Below, piece after piece: positions 1 to 8,351 of a stretch of DNA of 64,000 bases (its first letter is position 1; each line of letters starts with the position of its first letter). The stretch covers positions 1 through 64,000 of the forward strand of contig NZ_JACVPS010000013.1 in assembly GCF_018881755.1 (NCBI RefSeq). The letters are read 5' to 3'. The DNA is from Polynucleobacter finlandensis. Lineage in GTDB: Bacteria; Pseudomonadota; Gammaproteobacteria; Burkholderiales; Burkholderiaceae. The notes below the pieces were generated by a model. That model had not been told where the DNA came from. It was given only the letters and a program-made list of their open reading frames with translations, and made no database searches. The translations under genes and the position numbers were made by a program.

Positions 1-197
1 AGTTATTAAAAGAGTCTGCCTGCCTACTTAACATTCAATAGTGGTTTATTAAGACTTTTTTGGTACTTGTTGTTTGTCTTTAGCATTTAAACAAACACTT
101 AATATTCTTGGTTTGAAAAGCACCTAATACTAGGCGCTAATCCATAGATAGCCAATAAAAATTCCGCTTACAATTTGATTTCTTCAGATTGACCTGT

Positions 198-274
198 AGG
201 GGAATCGCCAAGCTGGTTAAGGCACTGGATTTTGATTCCAGCATGCGAAGGTTCGAATCCTTCTTCCCCTGCCA
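198..274 (+). tRNA. tRNA-Gln (anticodon TTG), CCA encoded
   Basis: A complete cloverleaf can be folded. The seven-base acceptor stem AGGGGAA pairs with TTCCCCT, followed by discriminator G and an encoded CCA. The anticodon stem CTGGA/TCCAG encloses the loop TTTTGAT, whose anticodon TTG reads CAA (Gln). The T-arm carries GGTTCGAATCC. It decodes glutamine codons and stands alone, with no second tRNA beside it. Confidence 0.96.
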
Positions 275-408
275 GAAATAATGCCCCGGCTCGATTTCTA
301 AGCACCTGTTTATGCGAGCAGTAGATTGGCAACTCATTTGCTCGAATTAGGGCATATTTTCGTCTTAAATCTACGTTAGAAATTTAAAACAAACGCTTAT
401 GATTTGCA

Positions 409-457
409 GGTAAGTGGTACCCGTATACACGCATTTCGCGTGACCCATGTGGCTGGG
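409..457 (+). promoter_or_regulatory. Three consecutive small hairpins upstream of the 482 gene
   Basis: Three stem-loops follow each other: GGTA/TACC at 409-421, CACGC/GCGTG at 428-442 and CCCA/TGGG at 444-457. They end 24 nt before the next start codon and could form a structured 5' leader. I do not recognise a known riboswitch class. The stems are short, so structure could be coincidental. Confidence 0.3.
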
Positions 458-481
458 AGTGTCATAACTTAGATATTAAAC

Positions 482-781
482 ATGAATCTTAAATTAGACA
501 GTCAAAAAATTATCATATTGGTAGCGTTCAGTCTATGTGCCGCTTTAGGTACTGGACTTGGTTTAACTATCATGAAAAATAAGGAGTTAGAGAGCAAGAT
601 TTCTATCGCCCGTGAAGAGGTTCTCGCCAATGAGGTGACCATAGCCACTTTAACGAAAGACGGCAAAGAGCTTGAAGAAAAACTGAAGACTTCTGAAGAG
701 ACTCTGGTTGAAATGGAGGCGGAATTAACTGCAACTAAGGCCGCTTTAGAGCTTGCAACTTATAAAAAGAAATCCAAGTAG
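482..781 (+). CDS. Small membrane-anchored coiled-coil protein, unknown function
   Basis: A 99-residue protein. A short basic N-terminus is followed by one hydrophobic segment (about residues 9-31), then a highly charged E/K-rich helix (about 33-92) with heptad-like leucines and a lysine-rich tail. This suggests an inner-membrane anchor with a cytoplasmic or periplasmic coiled coil. I recognise no family. The start is the first ATG after the leader hairpins; the ribosome-binding site is weak. It stands between the tRNA and a gene-poor stretch, so neighbours give no hint of its role. Base composition matches its surroundings, and it is likely a real gene. Confidence 0.65.
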   Translation: MNLKLDSQKIIILVAFSLCAALGTGLGLTIMKNKELESKISIAREEVLANEVTIATLTKDGKELEEKLKTSEETLVEMEAELTATKAALELATYKKKSK

Positions 782-1148
782 TAGGAGATGCCACTACGCA
801 GCTCGACCTTTTAGCAGTATGAAGCTGGCGCTGGAGCTAGTGTGCAGAATGGTAACTAGCAGTACGCCTATTTTAAAAAATACTGATTAAAACCCAAGAA
901 ATAGGGTGGTAGCAACTGCAATCAGCATGGCCCCAAGCATCACCTTATCTCCAAGAGGTGCATTGGGATCATTTTAAATAGATTTACCTGTCCTTTTATT
1001 GGATTGAAAATCGAAGATTGCTAATCCCAACTTTCAGAGCAAAGATTAAGCAGTTAGAATTAGTGATATTGATATCAATATTGCTTGTTTATTTCAGGGG
1101 CTTCCCATTTATGTTTAATGCTTTATTGAATTTAAATTGATTTAAACA
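782..1148. other. Intergenic stretch with a possible decayed minus-strand fragment
   Basis: No convincing intact gene is seen. On the minus strand, 1030 to 887 reads as two short peptide pieces split by an in-frame TAA. The second piece includes a hydrophobic helix ending in LFLGF before a TAA stop at 887-889. It could be a remnant of a small membrane protein gene or chance. The rest is AT-rich with no recognised element. Confidence 0.25.
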
Positions 1149-1907
1149 ATGCCTACTTTTGAGCAAAATCCTAATCTTGAAACGTATCTACGGAATGATG
1201 ACCAGCTATTTAAGGTTCTATTAGCCGCCTATCGCGGGAACCAGGTTGGATTGATGTCTAGCCTGCTGATGCATGATGTAAATCAACCTTTAGTGGCTAT
1301 TCGACTGAATGCTGAACTACTCATACACCGATTGCATCAAGAGGGCGCTTCAGATTTAACTCAAAAGATTGCCAAAAATATTCTCACAATAAGTGACGGC
1401 GCGATTGATTTACTTGCGCGCTTAAGAGGTTTTTTATCCTTCAAAAAGGATGTGATTAAGCGCATTGATCTAGGCGCCCTGCTCGAAGATATCGGCGCTA
1501 TCGCAATGATCGAGTGTCAAGCCAATCAAATTCAATTGCAGTTCAATATCGCGCCTAATTTAATAATGGTTGGCGACACCGATCAATTAAGAATGGCAGT
1601 GTCGGCTATTTTGAGCAATGCGGTCGACGCTTTGCGAGGCGCGCAGGGGCCGCGCAATATTTTTGTGCAATTAGAAGGTGATGGTCAACTCATTCGTCTT
1701 CGTATTTGTGATAGTGGCGCCGGTTTATCTGCTTCTGATAATGGACATCTTTATGAGATGCTATACACCACCAAATCAGGTCATTTCGGTCTAGGCTTAT
1801 GGTTATGTAAGAGCATTTTAGATAATCATCAAGCTACAGTTACCGCATCTAACGCAGAGGGTTCGGGTGCTTGCTTTATGCTCACATTCCCGCGTTGTCT
1901 GGATTAA
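1149..1907 (+). CDS. Soluble sensor histidine kinase (HisKA-HATPase, no sensor domain)
   Basis: A 252-residue two-component kinase without transmembrane segments. The phospho-accepting histidine is His42 in an HDVNQPL box, the form found in DctB/FixL-type kinases. The ATPase domain (about 135-250) has the N-box around Asn157, the G1 box DSGAG (188-192) and the G2 box GLGL (214-217). Only about 40 residues precede the H-box, so input probably comes from a partner. No response regulator lies directly beside it. The LuxR-type regulator at 7.2 kb is a possible partner, which is only an inference. It is followed by a hairpin terminator and converges with the hybrid kinase gene. Confidence 0.85.
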   Translation: MPTFEQNPNLETYLRNDDQLFKVLLAAYRGNQVGLMSSLLMHDVNQPLVAIRLNAELLIHRLHQEGASDLTQKIAKNILTISDGAIDLLARLRGFLSFKKDVIKRIDLGALLEDIGAIAMIECQANQIQLQFNIAPNLIMVGDTDQLRMAVSAILSNAVDALRGAQGPRNIFVQLEGDGQLIRLRICDSGAGLSASDNGHLYEMLYTTKSGHFGLGLWLCKSILDNHQATVTASNAEGSGACFMLTFPRCLD

Positions 1908-1938
1908 TTCAGCCGACATCAAAGTGGCTGAACTTTTA
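1908..1938 (+). terminator. Probable intrinsic terminator of the histidine kinase gene
   Basis: A perfect 7-bp stem TTCAGCC/GGCTGAA with an 11-nt loop starts right after the stop codon, followed by CTTTTAT. The T-run is short, so efficiency is uncertain. Confidence 0.5.
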
Positions 1939-2065
1939 TGTCGCGCCGTATTCATGCATCAAGCCTATACGGCACTTGTAATCGACGGGGTGGTACTGTC
2001 AAACTGAGGGATTTAGATATTGCTGGATGTACTTAGATTTTTAGATGGGCGCTTAGCTGTAGCGA

Positions 2066-4447
2066 TTAAAGCCAGCGCTGCAAAATTTCAATCAATGCGT
2101 TTGGATTAATAGGCTTCGCCATGAAATCATTCATGCCGACCTCAGCACAATCAGCACGCTCTTCATCGCTTGCGCCAGCACTGATTGCAATAATAGGGAG
2201 GCTATCGTATTGCGCCGCTTCTCGTATTATCTTGGTTGCTTCTAGGCCATCCATCTCTGGCATTTGAGCATCCATTAAGACGGCATCATATTTATTGGAG
2301 GCCATAAGCTCCAGCACCTCAAAGCCATTGACAGCGGTATCGACCTCGGCACCTGCTCTTTTGAGAAACTCTTTGATTACCTGTAGATTTATTCGGTTGT
2401 CTTCTGCCACGAGAATACGTTTACCAAGCAGCGTATTTTCCATGGGGTTGGTAGTTTTTGTGATTTTCTTACTCTTTTGGGAGGGCGGTGATTCGTTCTC
2501 CGAAAAGCCTCTGCCTGGAATTTTGAAATCTAACTCAAAACTGACGCAGGCTCCGCCTTGCAGATTATTGGCGATTTCTAGCTGACTACCCATGAGTGCA
2601 AGCAGTTGGCTGCTGATAGTAAGTCCTAGGCCAATGCCTCCATAGCGGCGTGTAGTGGAGCCATCACCTTGATTAAATGCCAACTGTAATTTATTTAGAT
2701 CTTTGGGGCTAAAGCCAGACCCAGAATCTTTTATCTCAAAACGAATACGTACAGAATTTTCGAGTAAGTTGGCTGCAATGAGGTTAATGCTAACCTTGCC
2801 AGACGGGGTAAATTTAAGGGCATTACCCGCTAGATTTAATAATATTTGCTTAATTCTGAGCGCATCACCAAGTATTTTTTTAGGAATTTTTTGGTCAAGA
2901 TTGATACAAAAATCTAAATTCTTTTCTGTGAGACTAGGGAATAGAAGGCCGTAGATATCACTGAGTAACTCTTGCGGATTTAATGGATTATTTTCAATTT
3001 GAACCGCATTGGATTCGAGTTTGGAAAAATCAAGAATATCATTCAAGATCCGGAGCAGTCCATTTGAGGCGGCTTCGATATTGGTAAGATAATCCCTCAC
3101 TTCACTGCTCATGGGGTAGTTGAGAGCAAGCGTGGATAGCCCAATAATGCCGTTCATGGGTGTGCGAATTTCATGTGACATGTTCGCAATGAAGTCATTT
3201 TTGAGTTGGGAGAGCGCCTCAGATTTTAGTTTGGCTGTTTCGAGCACTAATTCAGTGGCTTTACGCTTCTCAATATTTCTTTGAATGGATAGCCAGTGCG
3301 TTGTTTCTCCAGCACCATTCATGATGGGGGATATATCTAATTCAGTCCAAAATACTTCACCATTTTTACGATAATTGAGAACCTCTTCTCTTATGGCCTT
3401 TTTTAATTTAATGGCTAAGTTAATTCGGTCAAATGTAGCGGGGTTAGATTCAGGGCCTCTCAAAATCCTGAGAGATTTTCCGACCACCTCTTCTGATTGA
3501 TATCCCGTTTCTTCTTCAAACGCCTGATTAACGTAGATGACCTCTAGTTTTTTATGTTCAGAGGTGGAAGGGTCTTTTGCGATCATGATGCAGTCATTGG
3601 CTCTTGACATGGCAAAGTTGAGCATATTTAATTCAGTCTGTTTTTTCGTAGTATCTGCTTCAGCTAATTTACGTTGAGTAATATCGCGCTGAATCGAGAT
3701 CCAGTGAGTAACCCAGCCCAACTCATTTGCAACTGGTGTGATATCAATTTCACACCAAAATTCTTCTCCATTTTTTTTGTAATAAAGTATCTCTTCTCGA
3801 ATGGGCTGCCATGTTTTTAGGGCAGTGCGCACACGATGCATGGTTGTGGGGTCTGATTTTGATCCTTGCAATAAGCGGGGCGTAAGTCCAATCACCTCTT
3901 GAGCGCTATATCCAGTAACCCTACTAAAGGCTTCATTTACATAAACAATTCTGGGGCCTGGCCGACTAATCGGTTCCGCTTCGCAAACAATGACGAAGTC
4001 ATTTGCACGAGCAAGCACCTTGCTTGCTAAATTCAGAGCTTCCTGTATTTTAGCCTGTTCAGAATGATTTTGAACAAAGCAAAATATTTGGCTATCTTTG
4101 TGACTATAAAATGCACTGATATTGATGGGGAATACAGATGTATTTTGATGGCAATGTTGATCTTCAAAGCGAGCGCTACCTAGGGACATAATTTGCTGCA
4201 AATAGGTGTCCCGTTTTTCAGGGGAAGTTGATGCTTGCACATCTAAAATATTCAGGCATACTAATTCAGCCTCGGTAAATCCGAGCAGATCACAATAAAT
4301 CTGATTTGCCTGAGTAAAATTCCCCTTCTCGTCAATCGCAAAAAAACCATTCGCTGATCCTTCTGCAATCAATTCAGTATTGGCTAATTCGGTAGAAGTA
4401 ATGCCTCCCTCAGAATTATTTGAGGCGTTTTCGAGTATGGCATTCAT
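2066..4447 (-). CDS. Hybrid sensor histidine kinase with three PAS domains and a receiver
   Basis: A 793-residue protein with no obvious transmembrane segment. Three PAS domains (about 22-130, 140-262 and 275-397) are followed by HisKA with His425 in a SHEIRTPMNG box, HATPase (about 530-650) and a C-terminal receiver with Asp726 in a LMDAQMPEMDG context. PAS2 and PAS3 resemble each other. PAS2 has a LOV-like G-x-x-x-RLLQG segment but lacks the flavin-binding cysteine, so it is not expected to be a photosensor. The protein probably relays phosphate from His425 to Asp726 and then to an unseen Hpt protein. It is a single gene converging on the soluble kinase gene. The ligand is unknown. Confidence 0.9.
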   Translation of the reverse strand: MNAILENASNNSEGGITSTELANTELIAEGSANGFFAIDEKGNFTQANQIYCDLLGFTEAELVCLNILDVQASTSPEKRDTYLQQIMSLGSARFEDQHCHQNTSVFPINISAFYSHKDSQIFCFVQNHSEQAKIQEALNLASKVLARANDFVIVCEAEPISRPGPRIVYVNEAFSRVTGYSAQEVIGLTPRLLQGSKSDPTTMHRVRTALKTWQPIREEILYYKKNGEEFWCEIDITPVANELGWVTHWISIQRDITQRKLAEADTTKKQTELNMLNFAMSRANDCIMIAKDPSTSEHKKLEVIYVNQAFEEETGYQSEEVVGKSLRILRGPESNPATFDRINLAIKLKKAIREEVLNYRKNGEVFWTELDISPIMNGAGETTHWLSIQRNIEKRKATELVLETAKLKSEALSQLKNDFIANMSHEIRTPMNGIIGLSTLALNYPMSSEVRDYLTNIEAASNGLLRILNDILDFSKLESNAVQIENNPLNPQELLSDIYGLLFPSLTEKNLDFCINLDQKIPKKILGDALRIKQILLNLAGNALKFTPSGKVSINLIAANLLENSVRIRFEIKDSGSGFSPKDLNKLQLAFNQGDGSTTRRYGGIGLGLTISSQLLALMGSQLEIANNLQGGACVSFELDFKIPGRGFSENESPPSQKSKKITKTTNPMENTLLGKRILVAEDNRINLQVIKEFLKRAGAEVDTAVNGFEVLELMASNKYDAVLMDAQMPEMDGLEATKIIREAAQYDSLPIIAISAGASDEERADCAEVGMNDFMAKPINPNALIEILQRWL

Positions 4448-4809
4448 GATTGAAGGCTCCGTAAACTTAGCAGGATGATAAGTTCATTGTACTCAGTAAC
4501 AATATTCGTTATTGATTCTTAAGCTATTTTAATTTCAATTTGATTGAGGTCATTTTTCATATTAGACAATTTTTAGCTTCTATTCATGCGTTTTAACTAT
4601 CCTTGTCATCCTTTGTCTTACAAATTAAAAATCTTTTGTCCTACAAATCAAAAATTAGAGGTTAGATGTCGCTACAGATTTCTATAAATTGGCCGTTAAG
4701 GGTTGTGTAAGGAGTTTTTGTAATGAGCAATTTTATTCAGGCGGATCTCGTTTGAATAATTTGACTTCAGGTTCAATGACTTTGATGTTTTAGATTATGG
4801 ATAATCACT
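4448..4809. other. Divergent intergenic region with a tandem direct repeat
   Basis: It separates the minus-strand hybrid kinase from the plus-strand 119-residue protein and should hold both promoters. The one clear structure is the pair of 21-base direct repeats at 4612-4655. No other gene or RNA is seen. Confidence 0.5.
4612..4655. repeat. Two 21-bp direct repeats, possible tandem operator
   Basis: Copy 1 (4612-4632) begins TTTGTCTTACAAATT and copy 2 (4635-4655) begins TTTGTCCTACAAATC. They differ at two positions and are spaced 23 bp start to start, about two helical turns. Such spacing suits two regulator dimers on one face of the DNA. The regulator is unknown. Confidence 0.5.
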
Positions 4810-5169
4810 ATGGAAATTAATTCGACAACCCCCTATGTACCCCTCACGATTGCTGAGAATATTCAGCAACGTCAAGAGTATTCCAACGCATTATCAGCGG
4901 CTTTGAAAACGGGCAATCTAGGTGCTGCGCAAGAGGCAATTTTCGGGCTTAAAGGGGCGGGAGGCCTAAGCCCAGCTAGCTTATTTAGCAAAATTGAGCA
5001 GGCAGTTAAGTCCGGCAATCTAGATGGCGCTAAAAATGTCCTTGATGAGTTGCAGGGCTTACGCAAGAACCCAGATCTACAGCCCTTCGAGTTAAGGGGT
5101 GAGCAAGTTCAAGAGCTTGAGCGCGGCCATTTTCCAGGGATAGGTGCCTTAGTGAGTACCAAGGCTTAA
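4810..5169 (+). CDS. Small protein with two internal helical repeats, unknown function
   Basis: A 119-residue soluble protein with no signal peptide. Residues about 33-51 (LKTGNLGAAQEAIFGLKG) and 65-83 (VKSGNLDGAKNVLDELQG) are two copies of one helix-turn-helix-like unit, separated by a short linker. The pattern K-[ST]-G-N-L-x-x-A resembles short TPR-like repeats. I recognise no named family. It has its own strong terminator, so it is probably transcribed as a single gene. It lies between regulatory genes, which gives no firm functional clue. Confidence 0.7.
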   Translation: MEINSTTPYVPLTIAENIQQRQEYSNALSAALKTGNLGAAQEAIFGLKGAGGLSPASLFSKIEQAVKSGNLDGAKNVLDELQGLRKNPDLQPFELRGEQVQELERGHFPGIGALVSTKA

Positions 5170-5244
5170 GGGGGGCTCAAACTAACACACAAAAATCAGA
5201 TTGCGTAGTGGTATTTGACTGCTTAAAGAATTAAGCTAAAAAAT

Positions 5245-5278
5245 GAGTTCTATTCGGGGAAATGAATAGAGCTCTTTT
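5245..5278 (+). terminator. Intrinsic terminator
   Basis: An 11-bp stem, GAGTTCTATTC paired with GAATAGAGCTC (one G-U pair in RNA), has an 8-nt loop and is followed by TTTT. It ends the transcript of the 119-residue protein gene. Confidence 0.75.
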
Positions 5279-5282
5279 ATCT

Positions 5283-5305
5283 TACATTGCATTCATCGCA
5301 ATGTA
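5283..5305. promoter_or_regulatory. Perfect 8-bp inverted repeat upstream of the EAL-HDOD gene
   Basis: TACATTGC and GCAATGTA are separated by 7 bp, about 115 bp upstream of the EAL-HDOD start. It could be a dimeric regulator site or a second hairpin downstream of the terminator. Confidence 0.35.
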
Positions 5306-5419
5306 TTTCTGGATCATCTTGCTAAATGAATAATGCAGTACTTATCTACAGCCCCCATTTTTTCTTAGCTTTAGCAATTACTCAGGGAAATGGCACTCCA
5401 ACTTTAATGGTGAGGGGTG

Positions 5420-6712
5420 ATGCCCTCAATTTGTACTCAATGGAATGGTGGGCCAAAGGATCGGGTGCTTGATATAGTGGATCAAGAGATTTTCCTCGGG
5501 CGTCAGCCCATTCTTAATGCCAAGCGTGAGACTGTGGCATATGAAATTCTTTTTCGCTCAAAAAATAGCCTTACTAGCGCGGATATTACAGATGATCTCG
5601 CATCCAGTACGCATGTGATTGTCAGCGCAATGAGCCACTTTGGTTTGGATTCCGTCTTAGGTCAATGTGATGGCTTTATTAATGTCACCGCCGACTTACT
5701 CATGAGTGACACGATGGAGTTGCTTCCACCGGAGCGCATTGTTTTGGAGCTCCTTGAGCATGTACAAATTAATCAAGCTTTAGTAGATCGTTGTAATGAC
5801 TTAAAGAGTAGAGGCTTTCGTCTAGCCTTAGATGATTTCTCCTATCGATCTGAATATGATGCCATCTTGCCTTTGGTGGACTTTATCAAGGTGGATCTGA
5901 GGGCTACTCCTTGTAAAGATGTTTTTTCGGTGCTCAGCCATATCCGCAGAACAACGTCAGCCATCTTCCTAGCCGAAAAAGTAGAAACCGAGGAAGAGTT
6001 CGAGGCCTGTAAAGACCATGGCTACACGCTCTTTCAGGGATATTTCTTTTCAAGACCCACCGTATTACGTAGTAAAAAACTGAACTCACAAAAACACAGT
6101 CTCATGCATATTATTGGCATCTTATTTGGTGATGCCAGCGTCAATGATTTAGAGCCAATTTTTAAAGATAATCCTGAGCTTATTTTGGGTTTATTGAGGC
6201 TGGTTAATTCAGTCGGAATCGGTGGTGGGCGCTTGCATATTACGACTGTACGTCAGGCCTTAGTGATCCTTGGTCAAAAGCAATTGCTGCGTTGGATGCT
6301 GTTATTGGTTTATGCCGAACCGGGGTGTAGGGCAAATAGTGAGTTAATCCAACGCGTGATTAATCGTGCCAGTTTTATGGAGTTGCTGACTCAGCATGCC
6401 CATTTTTTACATTCCGGATTAAGTGACCAAGCGCATATGGTGGGCATGCTGTCATTAGCCCATACAGTGATACAGGACCCCCTTGAAGAGTTGCTCGATC
6501 AAATTGGTTTAGCCGATCACCTAAAAAGTGCTCTATTGCGCAAAGAGGGTGCGTTGGGGCAGGCCTTGCTATTGACTGAGGCTATTGAAGCCGCTGATTT
6601 TATTAAGGTAGATTCCGTCAGACACGGTTTGGGCTTGTCTGTACAGGATATTACCGAGATTCAATTGCAGGCCATTTCAAGGGCAAATGAATTTAGTAGG
6701 CAACTTCCCTAG
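5420..6712 (+). CDS. EAL-HDOD domain signalling protein (YuxH-like)
   Basis: About 430 residues. The N-terminal half (about 20-210) is an EAL-like domain opening with LGRQPILN...YEILFRS. The catalytic EAL motif is replaced by YEI, so cyclic-di-GMP hydrolysis is unlikely. The C-terminal half (about 215-400) is an HDOD domain, which lacks metal-binding catalytic residues in this family. Such proteins usually act as signalling scaffolds linked to motility or stress. The start chosen is the ATG at 5420; a GTG lies one codon upstream. GAGGGG just upstream may serve as the ribosome-binding site. It is a single gene, and its link to the flagellar region downstream is only positional. Confidence 0.85.
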   Translation: MPSICTQWNGGPKDRVLDIVDQEIFLGRQPILNAKRETVAYEILFRSKNSLTSADITDDLASSTHVIVSAMSHFGLDSVLGQCDGFINVTADLLMSDTMELLPPERIVLELLEHVQINQALVDRCNDLKSRGFRLALDDFSYRSEYDAILPLVDFIKVDLRATPCKDVFSVLSHIRRTTSAIFLAEKVETEEEFEACKDHGYTLFQGYFFSRPTVLRSKKLNSQKHSLMHIIGILFGDASVNDLEPIFKDNPELILGLLRLVNSVGIGGGRLHITTVRQALVILGQKQLLRWMLLLVYAEPGCRANSELIQRVINRASFMELLTQHAHFLHSGLSDQAHMVGMLSLAHTVIQDPLEELLDQIGLADHLKSALLRKEGALGQALLLTEAIEAADFIKVDSVRHGLGLSVQDITEIQLQAISRANEFSRQLP

Positions 6713-7181
6713 GCTCCACTCAAAAGGGACGATTTTTTATATTTATACGAAAAAAATCAACAAAAAATTAAAGTTTTATATAAATTTGCCGAAAAAATCA
6801 TTAAGAACATAGTTTTAGATGAAACGTAATGGCGAGATGCATCCTTTTATGAAAGTAAATTGACGGGGAGTGGTCATGAGTAAGGCAAAAGAGTGTTTTA
6901 AATCACTAATAGTTAAAATCATTTTTGGTGAAAATTTACGGCAGTGGCAATGCAAAGAATGGGTCTGTACCTACCCCAAGGGGAATTAAAGACTTATAGC
7001 ATTGCTTTAATGCGCACCCTGCAAAGTGGAGCATGAGGTGACTTAGAGGAAATTCTCCTTCTACTTTCTAGTATGATAGAGGCTCACCCTTCGTCAGTTT
7101 GTGTGAAGCGTTGATTAATCGCGACTTTATCTCACTTTCGGCTATTTTTAGCCTGTGGAAGGAGGATAAGAAAGCGTATTA
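6713..7181. other. AT-rich intergenic region before the LuxR-type regulator
   Basis: The first 110 bases are very AT-rich with runs of A and T. A 37-codon frame at 6876-6989 is preceded by GGGGAG. Otherwise nothing is recognised; promoter elements for the regulator gene presumably lie in 7000-7160. Confidence 0.4.
6876..6989 (+). CDS. Possible 37-residue small protein
   Basis: An ATG with GGGGAG seven bases upstream opens a 37-codon frame. The peptide is basic in its first half and ends WQCKEWVCTYPKGN, which has three cysteines in total and a loose likeness to the W-x-C segment of rubredoxin-type metal loops but without the CxxC pair. Length alone gives no statistical support. It may be a real small protein or chance. 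Confidence 0.25.
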   Translation: MSKAKECFKSLIVKIIFGENLRQWQCKEWVCTYPKGN

Positions 7182-7829
7182 ATGGCATTAATGAAACCAA
7201 TACGCATTGCAGTAGCTGATGATCACGCTATTTTGAGGGATGGCCTTTGCCAAATCCTGATGACAAACCCTGGGATTGAAGTTATTGCTCAAGTACAGAC
7301 GGGGGCGGAGGCCATTAGGCTGGCTGAAGATCCTACTCTGGACTGCCTTCTTTTGGACATTAGCCTCCCTGATCGCAGTGGCATTGATGTGATTAAGGCG
7401 ATTCGTCGTGACAATAAGAAGTTACCCATCTTAATCCTCTCTATGCACCCTGAAGATCAGTATGCTATTCGGGCCTTAAAAGCGGGCGCCTCTGGATACG
7501 TTAATAAAGCGGCTTCAACAAAGGAGCTGTTAACTGCCATTCGACAGGTTGCGTCAAATATTAAATTCATTAGTCCTGTAGTGGCGGAGTTGTTAGCCGA
7601 TCGCATTGGTGAGGTGGATCACGAGGAGCCACACACCCTTTTATCTGATCGTGAGTATCAGTTTCTAGTGAAGGTCGCCTCGGGTATGACGGTTACCGAG
7701 ATTGCCGATGAAATGGCTTTATCCGTAAAGACGGTTAGCATGTATCGTACGCGCGCTTTAAAAAAGATGAATATGAAAACCAATGCGGAATTAACCCATT
7801 ACGCTATAAAAAATAGTTTAGTCGGCTAA
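7182..7829 (+). CDS. NarL/FixJ-family response regulator with LuxR-type HTH
   Basis: A 215-residue cytoplasmic transcription regulator. The receiver domain (about 6-122) has the acidic pair DD at 13-14, phosphorylation site Asp59 in LLLDISLPD and the conserved Lys109. The LuxR-type helix-turn-helix spans about 150-211, with the typical VTEIADEMALSVKTVSMYR recognition segment. A GGAGG lies 16 nt upstream of the ATG, a rather long spacing. No kinase is adjacent. The soluble kinase at 1.1 kb and the hybrid kinase at 2-4.4 kb are candidate partners. It lies just upstream of the flagellar genes, so control of motility is a fair guess but not shown. Confidence 0.9.
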   Translation: MALMKPIRIAVADDHAILRDGLCQILMTNPGIEVIAQVQTGAEAIRLAEDPTLDCLLLDISLPDRSGIDVIKAIRRDNKKLPILILSMHPEDQYAIRALKAGASGYVNKAASTKELLTAIRQVASNIKFISPVVAELLADRIGEVDHEEPHTLLSDREYQFLVKVASGMTVTEIADEMALSVKTVSMYRTRALKKMNMKTNAELTHYAIKNSLVG

Positions 7830-8005
7830 ATATCGCCACCTTGAGGGCTGGCTAAGTGCATTAACTGTGCCCCTGCGCGTAAGGCAATTCTCAGAGTTAC
7901 ATGGTTTTTCTTGGTTTTATATCTCCTTTGGCTGGGCATGAGATTGACTAAGATACCTCTCTTCTGACATTCATTGCATTCACACCAATAGATAATTCAT
8001 AAAAC

Positions 8006-8329
8006 GTGCACAACCAAGAAATGATCTCTCTTTATGAATCAATGGTGGAGATTAGTCGCCAAATGTTGGAAGCTGCACGTCGTCAGGATTGGGATGGTTT
8101 GGGTAGATTGGAGGTGTTATGTCAGGGCTATATCCATCAAATACCAGTGTATGACGAGCGTGCACCCCTAAGCCCCCAGGTACTCGAAAAAAAAGTGGCG
8201 ATGCTAAAAAAAATTTTATCAAACGATAAAGAGATTCGGGAGTTGATGGAGCCCTGGATGGCAAGACTTAATCAGATTATGGGTGCCAGAATTGCCGGAA
8301 GCTCTAAATCTGCAGATAAGGAAGGCTAG
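8006..8329 (+). CDS. fliT: FliT-like flagellar export chaperone
   Basis: A 107-residue all-helical protein without signal peptide, of FliT size. The helical pattern with EISRQMLEAARRQDWDGLGRLE near the N-terminus is typical of FliT, which keeps the filament cap protein FliD soluble for export and, in enterics, restrains FlhDC. The start taken is GTG at 8006; ATG at 8021 is an alternative. It begins a plus-strand set with the fliK-like and flhB-like genes, as in other Burkholderiales. FliD itself is not in the window. Confidence 0.72.
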   Translation: MHNQEMISLYESMVEISRQMLEAARRQDWDGLGRLEVLCQGYIHQIPVYDERAPLSPQVLEKKVAMLKKILSNDKEIRELMEPWMARLNQIMGARIAGSSKSADKEG

Positions 8330-8351
8330 GTCTTTTTGATCTAAGGCATAC

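Noticed and set aside
887..1030. Minus-strand peptide pieces with a hydrophobic end
   Set aside because: An in-frame TAA splits them and no family is recognised. Kept only as a possible remnant in the gap entry.
2066..4447. PAS2 of the hybrid kinase as a LOV photoreceptor
   Set aside because: The RLLQG context is LOV-like, but the flavin-reactive cysteine is absent.
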